This document shows positions 16,003-24,602 of a stretch of DNA of 64,000 nucleotides, in pieces. The notes under the pieces are model-generated. The model made no database searches. It had not been told where the DNA came from and saw nothing but the letters and a program-made list of their open reading frames with translations. This stretch comes from Pyrinomonadaceae bacterium (GTDB taxonomy: Bacteria; Acidobacteriota; Blastocatellia; Pyrinomonadales; Pyrinomonadaceae): contig JAGOBH010000007.1 in the NCBI GenBank assembly GCA_017983495.1, positions 123,278-187,277 on the forward strand, given 5' to 3'. The first letter of the stretch is position 1. Each line of letters starts with the position of its first letter. The position numbers and the translations under genes are program-made.

Positions 16003-17598
16003 CTAATTAACGGATCGGCCAGGGCCAAATAATGCGGCTCCGGGCATCGCATCCGTCATATTTCCACCGACGACAACGGGTCTTCCGTTTACCAAAACAA
16101 ACGAAATTCCATTCGCATACTGATGTGGCTGCTCGAACGTCGCAGCGTCGCCGATCGTCTCGGGGTCAAAAATGACAATATCAGCCGCAAAGCCTTCGCG
16201 GATCTGGCCGCGGTCGCGGAGGGCGAAGGTCTGAGCGGGAAGCGAGGTCATTTTTCTGATCGCATCCTCAAGTGAGACGATCTTTAGATCGCGGACATAT
16301 CGGCCTAACACGCGGGCATTATTTCCGTAACCACGCGGATGCGGAACGCCCTGGCCAAGTTTTTGAACTCCGCTGTCAGACGCGATCATCGTGAACGGCT
16401 GACGCATGATGTTCTGAACATCATTTTCATCCATCGACCGATAAACCATCGACGCTCCGCCGTTCTCGTACATTGAAATAAACTGCTCGATTTGCGAATC
16501 GATGTCGTCCTTGCCGCGAGCGATCTTTGCGATCTCTTTAATGTTCTTGCCATTAAACGCGGGATTGGTCCGATAGCTGGCAACATATGCGTAAGTGAGA
16601 TCTTTGAATTTCCGTTTTTTGAGGTCGTCTTTGACTTCGTCGGCAGCTCTTTTGCGTGTGGCAGGATCGGCAAGCCGTTTCTTTCCTTCGGCTCTGCCGC
16701 CGGCGACCGCCCAACTAGGCAGACGAACATCGATCGATGTTGAGGAAGCTGTATAGGCGTATTGGTCGACCGTAACGGCCAGGCCGCGTTTTCGGGCCGC
16801 CTCGACCAGGCCGATCGTTTCCGGTGTCTTTCCCCATAGAGCACGGCTCTGGATCTTGAAATGCGAGATCTCGACAGGCATCTTTGCCTGCTCGCCGATG
16901 TTGATCGCTTCTTCGATCGCCTTTACGACACCGTTGCCCTCGTCACGAATATGGCTGGCGTAAACGCCGCCGAATTTCGCAGCGGACTGTGCCAATTCAA
17001 CAACCTCTTCCGTTTTGGCAAACGTACCCGGCAGATAGATCAAACCTGTCGAGAAGCCGACGGCGCCGTCCTTCATAGCCTGTTCGACGAACGCATTCAT
17101 GCGGGCTTGTTCATCCGGTGTTGGCGAACGGTCGTCGAGGCCGACTACCTTGGAGCGGACGGTGTTGTGGCCGATCAGCGTGGAGATATTGACGGCAAGG
17201 GGTTTGGTGGCGATGCGACCAAGGAATGCACCGACGTCGAGATCTGATCCGCCGCAATTGCCGGTAACCAACGAAGTCACCCCCATGCGCACGAAGTTTT
17301 CTGCTTTTGGGTTGTCGAAGATATCTTCGGTGTGGACGTGGACGTCGATAAATCCGGGAGCGACGATCTGTCCGCGTGCGTCGATAGTCTGTTTTGCTCC
17401 CGAGCCGTCAAAACGGCCGACACGTGCAATACGCCCGTCTTTTATGGCAACAGATCCGTGAAACCATGGGTTTCCGGTCCCATCGACAATGCGGGCATTT
17501 ACTATGACCAGATCATAGTCCGCACGGACTTGGGCGTAAGACAATTGAAACCCACCCACGACCAAAGATATTACCAGTAGTAAAGTTAATGTCCGCAT
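16003..17598 (-). CDS. Periplasmic D-aminoacylase-type amidohydrolase
   Basis: A 531-residue amidohydrolase of the N-acyl-D-amino-acid deacylase group. A signal peptide (1-22, ending SYAQ) sends it out of the cytoplasm. PGFIDVHVHTED carries the first metal-binding HxH, TGNCGG follows as in D-aminoacylases, ASHIRDEG and EISHFKIQ carry further metal ligands, and ASDSGV carries the catalytic Asp. The typical C-terminal beta-sandwich segment (FAADIVIFDP) is present. It probably releases D-amino acids from N-acylated forms or peptides, but substrate specificity cannot be read from sequence. It is followed by no gene on the same strand within 430 bp. Confidence 0.85.
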   Translation of the reverse strand: MRTLTLLLVISLVVGGFQLSYAQVRADYDLVIVNARIVDGTGNPWFHGSVAIKDGRIARVGRFDGSGAKQTIDARGQIVAPGFIDVHVHTEDIFDNPKAENFVRMGVTSLVTGNCGGSDLDVGAFLGRIATKPLAVNISTLIGHNTVRSKVVGLDDRSPTPDEQARMNAFVEQAMKDGAVGFSTGLIYLPGTFAKTEEVVELAQSAAKFGGVYASHIRDEGNGVVKAIEEAINIGEQAKMPVEISHFKIQSRALWGKTPETIGLVEAARKRGLAVTVDQYAYTASSTSIDVRLPSWAVAGGRAEGKKRLADPATRKRAADEVKDDLKKRKFKDLTYAYVASYRTNPAFNGKNIKEIAKIARGKDDIDSQIEQFISMYENGGASMVYRSMDENDVQNIMRQPFTMIASDSGVQKLGQGVPHPRGYGNNARVLGRYVRDLKIVSLEDAIRKMTSLPAQTFALRDRGQIREGFAADIVIFDPETIGDAATFEQPHQYANGISFVLVNGRPVVVGGNMTDAMPGAALFGPGRSVN

Positions 17599-17629
17599 GA
17601 TCTAAATCTGACTACAAGAGAAGCCGCTA

Positions 17630-18394
17630 TCACTCTTTGACAACCTTTTGTTCGTCTTCTTCAGAAAACGGATTGTGCAAAATGACCGGTTTTGCCTTTT
17701 TGCGAAGTCGAACATTGAGCACCTCGACAAACACCGAGAATGCCATCGCAAAGTAGATATAGCCTTTCGAAATGTGCTGATGGAACCCTTCCGCGATCAG
17801 CGTCACGCCGATCAGCAGCAGGAACGCGAGGGCAAGCATCTTGATCGTCGGATGACGCTGGACGAACGCACCGATCTTGCCGGCAAAGAGCATCATCGCG
17901 ATGATCGAAATGACGACCGCGGCGATCATGATCCAGACATTGCTGACCATGCCTATAGCGGTGATGACCGAATCGAGCGAAAAAACGATGTCGAGCAAGG
18001 TTATCTGGATGATCACACCAACAAAGCCAGCGTAAACCTTTTTCGACGCTTCGCCCTCGACGCCCTCAAGCGAACCGTGGATCTCGTGCGTGCTCTTGGC
18101 TATCAGGAACAGGCCGCCGATGAGCAGGATCAGGTCGCGGCCCGATACCGATTGGCCCAAGATGGTAAAGAGCGGCTCGACCAGCCCCATCACCCACGTC
18201 AGCGAGAATAGCAAAATGATCCGCATGATCAGCGCCAGCGAAAGCCCAATGAATCTCGCCTTGGCCTGATCTTTCGGCGGAAGTTTACCCGATAAGATCG
18301 AGATAAAGATCACGTTGTCGATACCCAAAACCAGTTCGAGTACGGTAAGTGTTAAAAATGCTATCCAGATCTGCGGGTCAGCAAGCCATTCCAT
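17630..18394 (-). CDS. TerC-family integral membrane protein
   Basis: A 254-residue protein with seven or more hydrophobic segments. It shows the TerC signature: LELVLGIDNVIFISIL near residue 20-35 and LLDIVFSLDSVITAIGM near 135-150, each with a conserved acidic residue inside a membrane helix. TerC proteins are linked to tellurite resistance and to manganese export that protects exported metalloproteins. The final 25 residues are basic then acidic and cytoplasmic. It lies 31 bp upstream of the amidohydrolase gene on the same strand, so the two may share a transcript. Confidence 0.88.
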   Translation of the reverse strand: MEWLADPQIWIAFLTLTVLELVLGIDNVIFISILSGKLPPKDQAKARFIGLSLALIMRIILLFSLTWVMGLVEPLFTILGQSVSGRDLILLIGGLFLIAKSTHEIHGSLEGVEGEASKKVYAGFVGVIIQITLLDIVFSLDSVITAIGMVSNVWIMIAAVVISIIAMMLFAGKIGAFVQRHPTIKMLALAFLLLIGVTLIAEGFHQHISKGYIYFAMAFSVFVEVLNVRLRKKAKPVILHNPFSEEDEQKVVKE

Positions 18395-18436
18395 GGTTCG
18401 ATCTCCAATCTAACTCAACATACGGACGTATTCCTG

Positions 18437-18952
18437 TTATAAAGACTTACAGGGTTTTGTTGCAGCGGCATCGGCTAATTCACGTGCCGTTTCATTTTGT
18501 TTCGCACCGGGCAGCACTACGTCGGTAACGCACGACTCGGTCTTACCGATCTTCGAAACCATCAGGTACGACGTGCTTTTTGATGAATCGTCCGCACCGG
18601 CGACATTAAAGCGGGCGATCAATGCGACCGGAACGCCTGCCTTTGTTCGCCATTCGATCTTTTCACCAATGGCAGAAAAACCGCCATAGAAACCCCAAAA
18701 GTTTAGCTCAAACTTCTTTTTTGCGGGCGTGATGATATCTATTGTCTGACGAATATCACCCTCGAGCAGACGGACCTTGTAACCGCCGACACCGGCACAC
18801 TCACCCTCGTACGAACCGGCTTCGTCCGGATTTGAACTAATGGTGCGGCAAGCCGAGGTTTTGGTGCTGGTGTAAACGCTTTTGTTTTGTGCCGCGGCCA
18901 TAGCGGTGAGAGCGAACACACAGATAGTTGCGAACATGAAAGTTTTCATCAT
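18437..18952 (-). CDS. Secreted hypothetical protein
   Basis: A 171-residue protein with a signal peptide ending near AMAAAQ (residue 22). The mature part has four conserved-looking cysteines (CRTISS, CAGVGG, CVTDV, CKSL), probably in two disulfides, and is beta-rich. I do not recognise the family. The start is set at the first ATG of ATGATG; AGGAG lies 3 bp before it and 6 bp before the second ATG (18949), which is equally possible. The longer frame to 19105 runs into pyrC and is not used. It follows pyrC by 32 bp on the same strand. Confidence 0.68.
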   Translation of the reverse strand: MMKTFMFATICVFALTAMAAAQNKSVYTSTKTSACRTISSNPDEAGSYEGECAGVGGYKVRLLEGDIRQTIDIITPAKKKFELNFWGFYGGFSAIGEKIEWRTKAGVPVALIARFNVAGADDSSKSTSYLMVSKIGKTESCVTDVVLPGAKQNETARELADAAATKPCKSL

Positions 18953-18984
18953 TGTCTCCTGATTAATTGAACACTTTGCCACAA

Positions 18985-20379
18985 TTAGCGGCGATAGACA
19001 ATACGGCCGCCGACGATGGTGGCGACCGCCGCGCCCGAGAATTCCCAGCCGTCGAATGGCGAATTTCGCGATTTTGAACGCGATTCGGAATTTCGGTAGA
19101 CCCATTTCAGGTCCGGGTCGATTATCGTCACGTCCGCAAACGAACCTGGTGCAAGCGTGCCGCGGCCGGCAAGCTTAAAGATGCGGGCCGGGTTGACCGA
19201 GCAAAGTTCGACCAAGCGGACGAGGTCTATGATGCCGGTATGGACGAGTTGGTTGAATGCCAATCCGACGCCGGTTTCGAGGCCGGTGATGCCCATTGGG
19301 GCACGGTCGTATTCGAGAGCTTTTTCGTCAGCGTGATGCGGAGCGTGGTCGGTGGCGATGGCGTCGATCGTCCCGTCCCTAATGCCCTCGATGACGGCTT
19401 CGAGATGGTCTTGTGAACGCAACGGCGGTGCCATCTTTGTATTTGTATCGTATGCTGACGGAGCGCGGACACTCCTGTCCGCATCGTCGGTTCCTCCGAC
19501 GAAACTATCGGTCGATGCCTTCGGGTTCGCGTCGAAGCGACGCTCATGCGGACAAGAGTGTCCGCGCTCCACCGCTACATCGGTCAGAGTGAAATGGTGC
19601 GGCGTGACCTCGCAGGTGACGTTCAGCCCCTCGGCCTTGGCACGGCGAACGGCCTCGACGGCACCTTTTGTAGAGACATGGGCGATGTGAACGTGGGCAC
19701 CGGTGTCCTTGGCGAGGATGATGTCGCGGACGGCGTCGATGTCTTCGGCAAGTGCGGGCATGCCTTTAAGGCCGAGCAGCAGGGAAATGCGGCCTTCGTG
19801 CATGACGCCGCCGCTCGATAGCGATTTGTCCTCGCAGTGATCTATGACCGGCAGGTCAAAATCGCGTGCATATTGCATCGCCCGCCGCATAATTCCAGCG
19901 TTCGGCACCGGACGGCCGTCATCTGAAACGGCAACGGCTCCGGCGGCCTTCATCTCGCCCATTTCTGCCAATTCCGAGCCATCTGAAGATTTTGTGATCG
20001 CACCGATCGGAAATACGTTCGCCAGACCCGCGCGTTCCGCCTGTTCGATCATGTAACGCGTGATCGCCGCGTTGTCGTTGACCGGATTGGTATTCGGCAT
20101 AGGACACACGCTCGTCCAGCCGCCGGCAACAGCCGCGGCACAACCGCTGGCGATCGTCTCTTTGTGTTCCTGGCCCGGCTCACGCAGATGCACGTGCATG
20201 TCGATAAAGCCTGGTGCAACAAGCAGGCCTCTAGCGTCGAAAACTTCACAATCCTCGGGAACTGCTTCGCCCGGCCGAATCCACGCCGTGACCTTACCGT
20301 CCTCGATGAGGACGGACATACCGGTATTTTCTTTTGCGGCCGGATCGATTAGGTGGCCGTTTGCGATCAATAACTTCAT
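18985..20379 (-). CDS. pyrC: Dihydroorotase with in-frame repeat insertion
   Basis: A 464-residue class I-type dihydroorotase, the third step of pyrimidine synthesis, which cyclises carbamoyl-aspartate. Metal-binding MHVHLREPG (61-69), HCED (181-184), HIAHVST (231-237) and ATDHAPH (342-348) are all present. Between TDVAV (270) and YDTNTKM (310), where relatives run directly on, about 39 extra residues (271-309) are inserted. They are encoded by a palindromic repeat element and keep the frame. The insertion falls in a surface loop before the PPLR segment, so activity may be kept. It is 8 bp after the PhyH gene and belongs to the pyrR-pyrB-PhyH-pyrC unit. Confidence 0.9.
   Translation of the reverse strand: MKLLIANGHLIDPAAKENTGMSVLIEDGKVTAWIRPGEAVPEDCEVFDARGLLVAPGFIDMHVHLREPGQEHKETIASGCAAAVAGGWTSVCPMPNTNPVNDNAAITRYMIEQAERAGLANVFPIGAITKSSDGSELAEMGEMKAAGAVAVSDDGRPVPNAGIMRRAMQYARDFDLPVIDHCEDKSLSSGGVMHEGRISLLLGLKGMPALAEDIDAVRDIILAKDTGAHVHIAHVSTKGAVEAVRRAKAEGLNVTCEVTPHHFTLTDVAVERGHSCPHERRFDANPKASTDSFVGGTDDADRSVRAPSAYDTNTKMAPPLRSQDHLEAVIEGIRDGTIDAIATDHAPHHADEKALEYDRAPMGITGLETGVGLAFNQLVHTGIIDLVRLVELCSVNPARIFKLAGRGTLAPGSFADVTIIDPDLKWVYRNSESRSKSRNSPFDGWEFSGAAVATIVGGRIVYRR
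19460..19570. repeat. BIME-like palindromic element inside pyrC
   Basis: Two 25-bp units face each other: GGAGCGCGGACACTCCTGTC then CGCAT at 19460-19484, and its near-perfect inverse at 19546-19570, differing at one base. Each unit is itself a hairpin (GCGGACA/TGTCCGC). The 61 bp between hold further short palindromes (CGTCGG/CCGACG). This is the head-to-tail layout of REP/BIME elements. It encodes about 39 in-frame residues of PyrC. Confidence 0.8.
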
Positions 20380-20387
20380 TTATTTGT

Positions 20388-21050
20388 TCAGGCTACTGCC
20401 AACTGAATTCCATCAGCCAATTCTAAACTACTCGCATATTCAATATGCAGAACAAGCCGCGGCGCATTGCTTATCGATTTGGACGAGGAGTGGATCAGCA
20501 ATGGCCTCATAGCTACCACACCACCCTCGCTAGTTGTGCAAATGACGCTTCTCTCGTTATGTGCAGTGTCGAGCACCACATTGTCATCAAGCACGCCGCT
20601 AATATGGCTTCCTGGAATCACCTTCAATGGGCCGTTATCGACCGTTGACGCGTCCAGATTTACACGCAAAGCGACAATCCTCTCGAGCGCCCACGCAGGA
20701 GCATGTGCGTAATTAATCTCGCATTTTACCGACCAAGGCCCCCATTCACTCGAATCGAAGCGGTCAAGAATCGGCAGAGCTGTATCTTGATGCCATACGA
20801 CAAGCCAGTTTGCTCTCGGAGACTTGTCAAAGAGCGTCGCTCGAAAAGGAACCGCTCCGGTGCCGACGCATCTTCGTGCAATTTGCAATAACCGCTCATC
20901 GTTAGCGAGTCTTGCAACTGCCGAATCGCCCATTAAATGTCGTCGGCCAGCCCTTTTTGCCATTCTTGAGGAAGGGCTAAGGGTCGCCTTCAATTCGCGA
21001 CACTCCGATTCTGTCACGACATTCTCGATAATTTCAAAACCTGGCTCCAT
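20388..21050 (-). CDS. Phytanoyl-CoA dioxygenase-family oxygenase
   Basis: A 220-residue protein of the PhyH family of non-haem iron(II)/2-oxoglutarate oxygenases. WHQDTALP gives the HxD metal ligands, DNGPLKVIPGSH is the family signature, and HSSSKS gives the distal histidine, followed by an Arg (PRLVL) that could bind 2-oxoglutarate. The substrate is unknown. It sits in the pyrimidine unit, 9 bp after pyrB and 8 bp before pyrC, so it is almost certainly cotranscribed with them, although no pyrimidine step needs such an oxygenase. GC is a little lower than in its neighbours. Confidence 0.8.
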   Translation of the reverse strand: MEPGFEIIENVVTESECRELKATLSPSSRMAKRAGRRHLMGDSAVARLANDERLLQIARRCVGTGAVPFRATLFDKSPRANWLVVWHQDTALPILDRFDSSEWGPWSVKCEINYAHAPAWALERIVALRVNLDASTVDNGPLKVIPGSHISGVLDDNVVLDTAHNERSVICTTSEGGVVAMRPLLIHSSSKSISNAPRLVLHIEYASSLELADGIQLAVA

Positions 21051-21059
21051 CCGTGCGAA

Positions 21060-22070
21060 TTAAACGGAAGCTCCTCCCGTTGCCAGATATAACACTGCCA
21101 TTCTCACTGCAACGCCGTATTTTACCTGGTCCAAGATCAACGAACGCGAGCTGTCGGCGACATCTGACGCGATCTCGATGCCGCGGTTCATGGGGCCGGG
21201 GTGCAGGACGATGGCGTCTTTTTTTGCAAGGTCGAGACGGTCGTTGGTCAGGCCGTAATGGATCGAGTATTCACGCAAACTAGGAAAATACGCAGCGTCC
21301 TGACGTTCGCGTTGGATACGCAGGATCATGACGACGTCGGCACCAGTTATCGCATCCTCTACACTGGAGCAGACTTGCAATTGCGGTCGAGAGTGAACCA
21401 CCCCGTCAGCCGAAGCGGCCGCCACCCCTCCTTCGTAAGGAGGGGAGCTTTGCGAGTCGATCAAATATTGAAAATCGACCGGGACAAGCGTTCCCGGGCC
21501 GGCGACGCGGACCTTTGCTCCCATTTTTGTTAGGAGGTGAATATTTGAGCGGGCGACGCGGCTGTGGAGAATATCGCCGACGATCGCGACTTCGAGGCCA
21601 GCAATCTGTTTTTTGTGCTCGCGGATCGTCATTGCGTCGAGCAGGGCCTGGGTGGGGTGTTCGTTGGCACCGTCACCGGCGTTGACGATCGCGGCACGGC
21701 TAACCTTGGCAAGCTGATGCGGAACGCCCGCGCTTGAATGCCGGACGACGATGCAGTCCGGTGCCATCGCGTCGAGGTTCATTGCCGTGTCGAGCAAGGT
21801 CTCGCCTTTACTGACGCTCGACGACGACACGCTAATATTCACGGCGTCGGCCGACAGTCGTTTTGCAGCAAGCTCAAATGATGTGCGTGTGCGGGTCGAG
21901 GCTTCGAAAAAAAGATTGATAACCGTCTTGCCGCGAAGTGCCGGAACCTTTTTGACCTCACGTGTCGAGATCTCGCTAAAGTTTTCCGCAGTGTCCAAAA
22001 TGCCGACGATCTGATCGGCTGTCAGATCTCGGATACCAAGTAGATCTCTTCTGCGAAACGGTTTTTCCAT
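21060..22070 (-). CDS. pyrB: Aspartate carbamoyltransferase catalytic chain with repeat insertion
   Basis: A 336-residue catalytic chain of aspartate transcarbamoylase, which joins carbamoyl phosphate and aspartate. STRTRTSFE (58-66) binds carbamoyl phosphate, SVSKGET holds the catalytic Lys88, and HPGPMNRG (290-297) is the late active-site motif. Family members run about 305-315 residues. The excess lies at about 205-231, where [18 protein letters not shown] is encoded by a palindromic repeat placed in a loop before [13 protein letters not shown]. No pyrI regulatory chain is visible. It is 78 bp downstream of pyrR, with a terminator between them. Confidence 0.9.
   Translation of the reverse strand: MEKPFRRRDLLGIRDLTADQIVGILDTAENFSEISTREVKKVPALRGKTVINLFFEASTRTRTSFELAAKRLSADAVNISVSSSSVSKGETLLDTAMNLDAMAPDCIVVRHSSAGVPHQLAKVSRAAIVNAGDGANEHPTQALLDAMTIREHKKQIAGLEVAIVGDILHSRVARSNIHLLTKMGAKVRVAGPGTLVPVDFQYLIDSQSSPPYEGGVAAASADGVVHSRPQLQVCSSVEDAITGADVVMILRIQRERQDAAYFPSLREYSIHYGLTNDRLDLAKKDAIVLHPGPMNRGIEIASDVADSSRSLILDQVKYGVAVRMAVLYLATGGASV
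21398..21450. repeat. Palindromic element inside pyrB
   Basis: CCCCTCCTT-CGT-AAGGAGGGG is a perfect 9-bp hairpin at 21425-21445. It is joined to a second GC-rich half (CACCCCGTCAGC-CGAA-GCGGCCGCC, 21399-21423). The sequence is unrelated to the pyrC element. It encodes about 18-27 in-frame residues absent from normal PyrB. Confidence 0.7.
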
Positions 22071-22094
22071 TCTGTTACACCGCTTTGCGGCGTT

Positions 22095-22114
22095 CGCAAG
22101 CAGGGATGCTTGCG
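22095..22114. repeat. Short palindrome between pyrR and pyrB
   Basis: CGCAAGCA-GGGA-TGCTTGCG is a perfect 8-bp hairpin in the 78-bp gap, next to a smaller CCGC/GCGG hairpin closer to pyrB. It could be another palindromic repeat, or part of an intercistronic control structure. Confidence 0.5.
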
Positions 22115-22123
22115 GCTCTAGTC

Positions 22124-22150
22124 AAAAAAAACAGGCTATACAGCCTGTTT
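22124..22150 (-). terminator. Intercistronic terminator after pyrR
   Basis: On the minus strand AAACAGGC-TGTATA-GCCTGTTT is followed directly by more T residues (eight in total), overlapping the pyrR stop codon. It lies between pyrR and pyrB, where PyrR-controlled attenuators occur in other bacteria. I could not identify an antiterminator or a clear PyrR-binding loop. Confidence 0.8.
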
Positions 22151-22712
22151 ACGGTCTTTCAAAAATTCCAACAGCCTCGACGTCGTCGTACTCTTTCAGC
22201 ATGACCTTTATTATTTCGGTGTGCTTTGTCGGCACGAGCTTGCCGTAAAAGTCGGCCTGGATCGGTAATTCGCGATGTTCGCGGCCGCGGTCGATGAGGA
22301 CGGCGAGCTGGACCTTTCGCGGACGTCCAAAATCCATCAGTTGGTCGAGTGCAGCCCGGATCGTCCTTCCGGTGTAGAGCACATCATCAACCAGGACAAT
22401 GTTCTTTCCCTCAATATCGTGTTCGAGTTCGGTGCGGTTAACGATCGGGTTAGCTCCGACCGTCGACAGGTCGTCGCGGTAGAGCGTGATGTCGATGATG
22501 CCGTAGAGCGGGCGTTCACCCTCGAGAGCTTCGATCTTTTTAACGATGCGTTCGGCAAGCGGGACGCCGCGGCGTCTTATGCCAACAATATAAAGGTCGT
22601 CGGGACCTTGATTTGATTCGACGATTTCAGACGAAAGCCGCGAAAGAGCACGCTTCATGTCCGCTGAATCCATGATCCGCGATTTTTCTACAAGATGTAT
22701 TTCGTCTCCCAT
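22149..22712 (-). CDS. pyrR: PyrR bifunctional regulator/uracil phosphoribosyltransferase
   Basis: A 187-residue protein of the PyrR family. PyrR binds pyr mRNA when UMP is high and promotes termination, and can also make UMP from uracil and [21 protein letters not shown] is the PRPP-binding loop, [13 protein letters not shown] the flexible-loop region, and DITLYRDDL the family signature. ATG 22712 (MGDEIHL) is chosen because it gives the usual N-terminus; a TTG 39 bp upstream is less likely. It leads the minus-strand pyrimidine unit and is divergent from pyrD. Confidence 0.9.
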   Translation of the reverse strand: MGDEIHLVEKSRIMDSADMKRALSRLSSEIVESNQGPDDLYIVGIRRRGVPLAERIVKKIEALEGERPLYGIIDITLYRDDLSTVGANPIVNRTELEHDIEGKNIVLVDDVLYTGRTIRAALDQLMDFGRPRKVQLAVLIDRGREHRELPIQADFYGKLVPTKHTEIIKVMLKEYDDVEAVGIFERP

Positions 22713-22810
22713 TTGCAAGCAAATCGTAACAAAGGAATCCTCAAAGTTCAAAGTTACTTCGGGGAAGTTTCAGTAAACCGGATATTCATCTAAAATCTTA
22801 AGAACGAAAG

Positions 22811-23935
22811 ATGTCAAAAATGTGGGAAAAGTTGATCCGTCCGGTAATGTTTCGCCTCGATGCCGAAAGGGCACACGAGGTAGGCATGCGTTCGCTCCGG
22901 GCAGGAATGGCCTCGAAACTTGGGCTCGGTGGTGCGGCGACCGACTGCTGCCCGGTCGAGCGGTTTGGGCTGAAGTTTGCAAATCCGCTCGGGCTCGCGG
23001 CCGGATTTGATAAGAACGGCGTTGCGGTCAACCAGCTTGCGGACCTCGGTTTTGGATTTGTCGAGGTCGGTACCGTAACGTTCGCACCGCAGCCGGGTAA
23101 TCCGAAGCCGCGAATGTTTCGCCTGCCGGATGATATGGCATTGATCAACCGGCTTGGGTTCAACAATGAAGGTGCGGTCGCAGTCGTCGAGCGGCTCACA
23201 CAGCTAGATCGAAAATGCGTAGTCGGGGTAAACATCGGTAAGAATAAAGACGTGCCGAACGAAGAAGCCACCGAAAACTATCTAAAAAGCTTCGATCTTG
23301 TACATCCGGTCGCTGATTATGTAGCAGTAAATATCTCGTCGCCAAATACGCCGGGGCTGCGGGAACTTCAGAAAGCGGAGAATCTTGAAGAGCTTTTGAG
23401 AGAGTTACAGGATCGAAATCGGGTTTTAAGTGCGGTCCCCAAGTCGCATGGATCGGACGGCGGGCCGCCTGAAGGCGATACTCCTAGCGTTAAACCTTTG
23501 CTTGTTAAGATCGCACCGGATCTGACCGATGCGGAGATCGAAGCGGCGGTCGATATCGCGATACGTTACGAACTTGCCGGTATTATTGCGACGAACACGA
23601 CGATCTCTCGGGAGGGCCTGAAAACACAGGGCGTTAATGAGATAGGGTCCGGCGGATTGAGCGGACGTCCGCTTACCAGACGTTCGACCGAGGTGATCGC
23701 TTCGATATACCGATATTCAAATGGCAAGCTTCCGATCGTCGGTGTCGGAGGGATCTTTGATGCAGCAGATGCTTTCGAAAAGATCGCCGCAGGGGCGTCG
23801 CTGCTTCAGGCTTACACAGGATTTGTTTACGGCGGGCCGGGTTTCGCCCACGAGGTTTGCTCGGGATTGAGCCAGATACTCAAAGAACGTGGCTTCAAAG
23901 ATCTCGACTCGGCGGTCGGGTCGTTGGCCGCGTAA
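22811..23935 (+). CDS. pyrD: Dihydroorotate dehydrogenase (quinone), class 2
   Basis: A 374-residue membrane-associated flavoenzyme that oxidises dihydroorotate to orotate and passes electrons to quinone. The N-terminal helices (1-40, FRLDAERAHE) are the class 2 membrane/quinone segment. NPLGLAAGFDKNG (58-70), NISSPNTPGLRELQ (174-187, catalytic Ser), KIAPDL (233-238) and GVGGIFDAADAFEKI (311-325) are all typical. A stretch of about 22 residues at 206-227 (PKSHGSDGGPPEGDTPS) replaces the short helix-loop seen in relatives and may derive from a palindromic repeat. It is divergent from pyrR across 98 bp. Confidence 0.93.
   Translation: MSKMWEKLIRPVMFRLDAERAHEVGMRSLRAGMASKLGLGGAATDCCPVERFGLKFANPLGLAAGFDKNGVAVNQLADLGFGFVEVGTVTFAPQPGNPKPRMFRLPDDMALINRLGFNNEGAVAVVERLTQLDRKCVVGVNIGKNKDVPNEEATENYLKSFDLVHPVADYVAVNISSPNTPGLRELQKAENLEELLRELQDRNRVLSAVPKSHGSDGGPPEGDTPSVKPLLVKIAPDLTDAEIEAAVDIAIRYELAGIIATNTTISREGLKTQGVNEIGSGGLSGRPLTRRSTEVIASIYRYSNGKLPIVGVGGIFDAADAFEKIAAGASLLQAYTGFVYGGPGFAHEVCSGLSQILKERGFKDLDSAVGSLAA
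23438..23490. repeat. Possible palindromic element inside pyrD
   Basis: The insertion-like stretch of pyrD contains CGCC-TGAA-GGCG (23466-23477) within a locally GC-rich tract. It encodes GGPPEGDTPS, which looks like translated repeat and not enzyme sequence. The palindrome is short, so the case is weaker than in pyrC and pyrB. Confidence 0.35.
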
Positions 23936-23958
23936 CGCCGATTGTGGGGTTTATTTGT

Positions 23959-23986
23959 TTGACACCACACGCCGAGAGGCTATAAT
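23959..23986 (+). promoter_or_regulatory. Sigma-70 promoter of the fatty-acid operon
   Basis: TTGACA (23959-23964) and TATAAT (23981-23986) are both perfect consensus hexamers, 16 bp apart. Transcription would start near 23993, about 45 bp before the yceD-like gene. Confidence 0.88.
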
Positions 23987-24037
23987 AGACCCTTTGCCTA
24001 ACTGACGGGCAAGAACTGATATTTGCACATTGGGATA

Positions 24038-24550
24038 ATGATCATCGAACTCGCAAACATAGGGCCGCGGCCGAAAGCGATAGACCTGATCGTCAGAGCG
24101 GATGATATCGACCTCGATGTTGACGGGACCGAATTAAAGGCTGACGTTCAGTTTTCGGGCGAAACGGTTCGCGAGGACGGAAAAGCACATGTACGCGGGA
24201 CGATCACGGCGGCCTTGACCATCGATTGCACGCGGTGCCTCGAACCGATCGGTGAATCGATAGAAATTGCGTTCGATGACATTTTCGTCGATCCGGCTGA
24301 CGCTCCGAGCGAAACCGAGATAGCAGTCGATGTCGAAGCTCTTGACGAATCGATCGCTGAGGACGGCCAGGTCGATCTTATTAATGTGATCCGCGAGCAG
24401 ATATTGCTGGCGTTGCCGGAACAGCGGTTTTGCCGCGAAGATTGTAAAGGTTTGTGCCCGAAATGCGGGAGCAACCGAAATTTGATAGATTGTAAGTGTG
24501 AAGAAAATGAGATCGACCCACGCTGGGCGGCTCTCAAGAATTTTAGATAG
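24038..24550 (+). CDS. YceD/DUF177-family protein
   Basis: A 170-residue DUF177 (YceD) protein. It has the two conserved cysteine pairs: CTRCLEPI (about 67-74) and the C-terminal CREDCKGLCPKCG, followed by a second CKC. YceD precedes rpmF in most bacteria and is thought to act in 23S rRNA processing or ribosome assembly. ATG 24038 is preferred to a TTG 15 bp upstream. It is first in the yceD-rpmF-fab operon, right behind the consensus promoter. Confidence 0.88.
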   Translation: MIIELANIGPRPKAIDLIVRADDIDLDVDGTELKADVQFSGETVREDGKAHVRGTITAALTIDCTRCLEPIGESIEIAFDDIFVDPADAPSETEIAVDVEALDESIAEDGQVDLINVIREQILLALPEQRFCREDCKGLCPKCGSNRNLIDCKCEENEIDPRWAALKNFR

Positions 24551-24602
24551 CCGCAAAAGGCACTATAAAGTACCGGCTGCGGCGAATTAATTTGAGGTAA
24601 AA

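Noticed and set aside
22713-22810. PyrR-binding attenuator in the pyrR leader
   Set aside because: The gap is only 98 bp, shared with the pyrD promoter, and I found no terminator/antiterminator pair or convincing binding loop in it.
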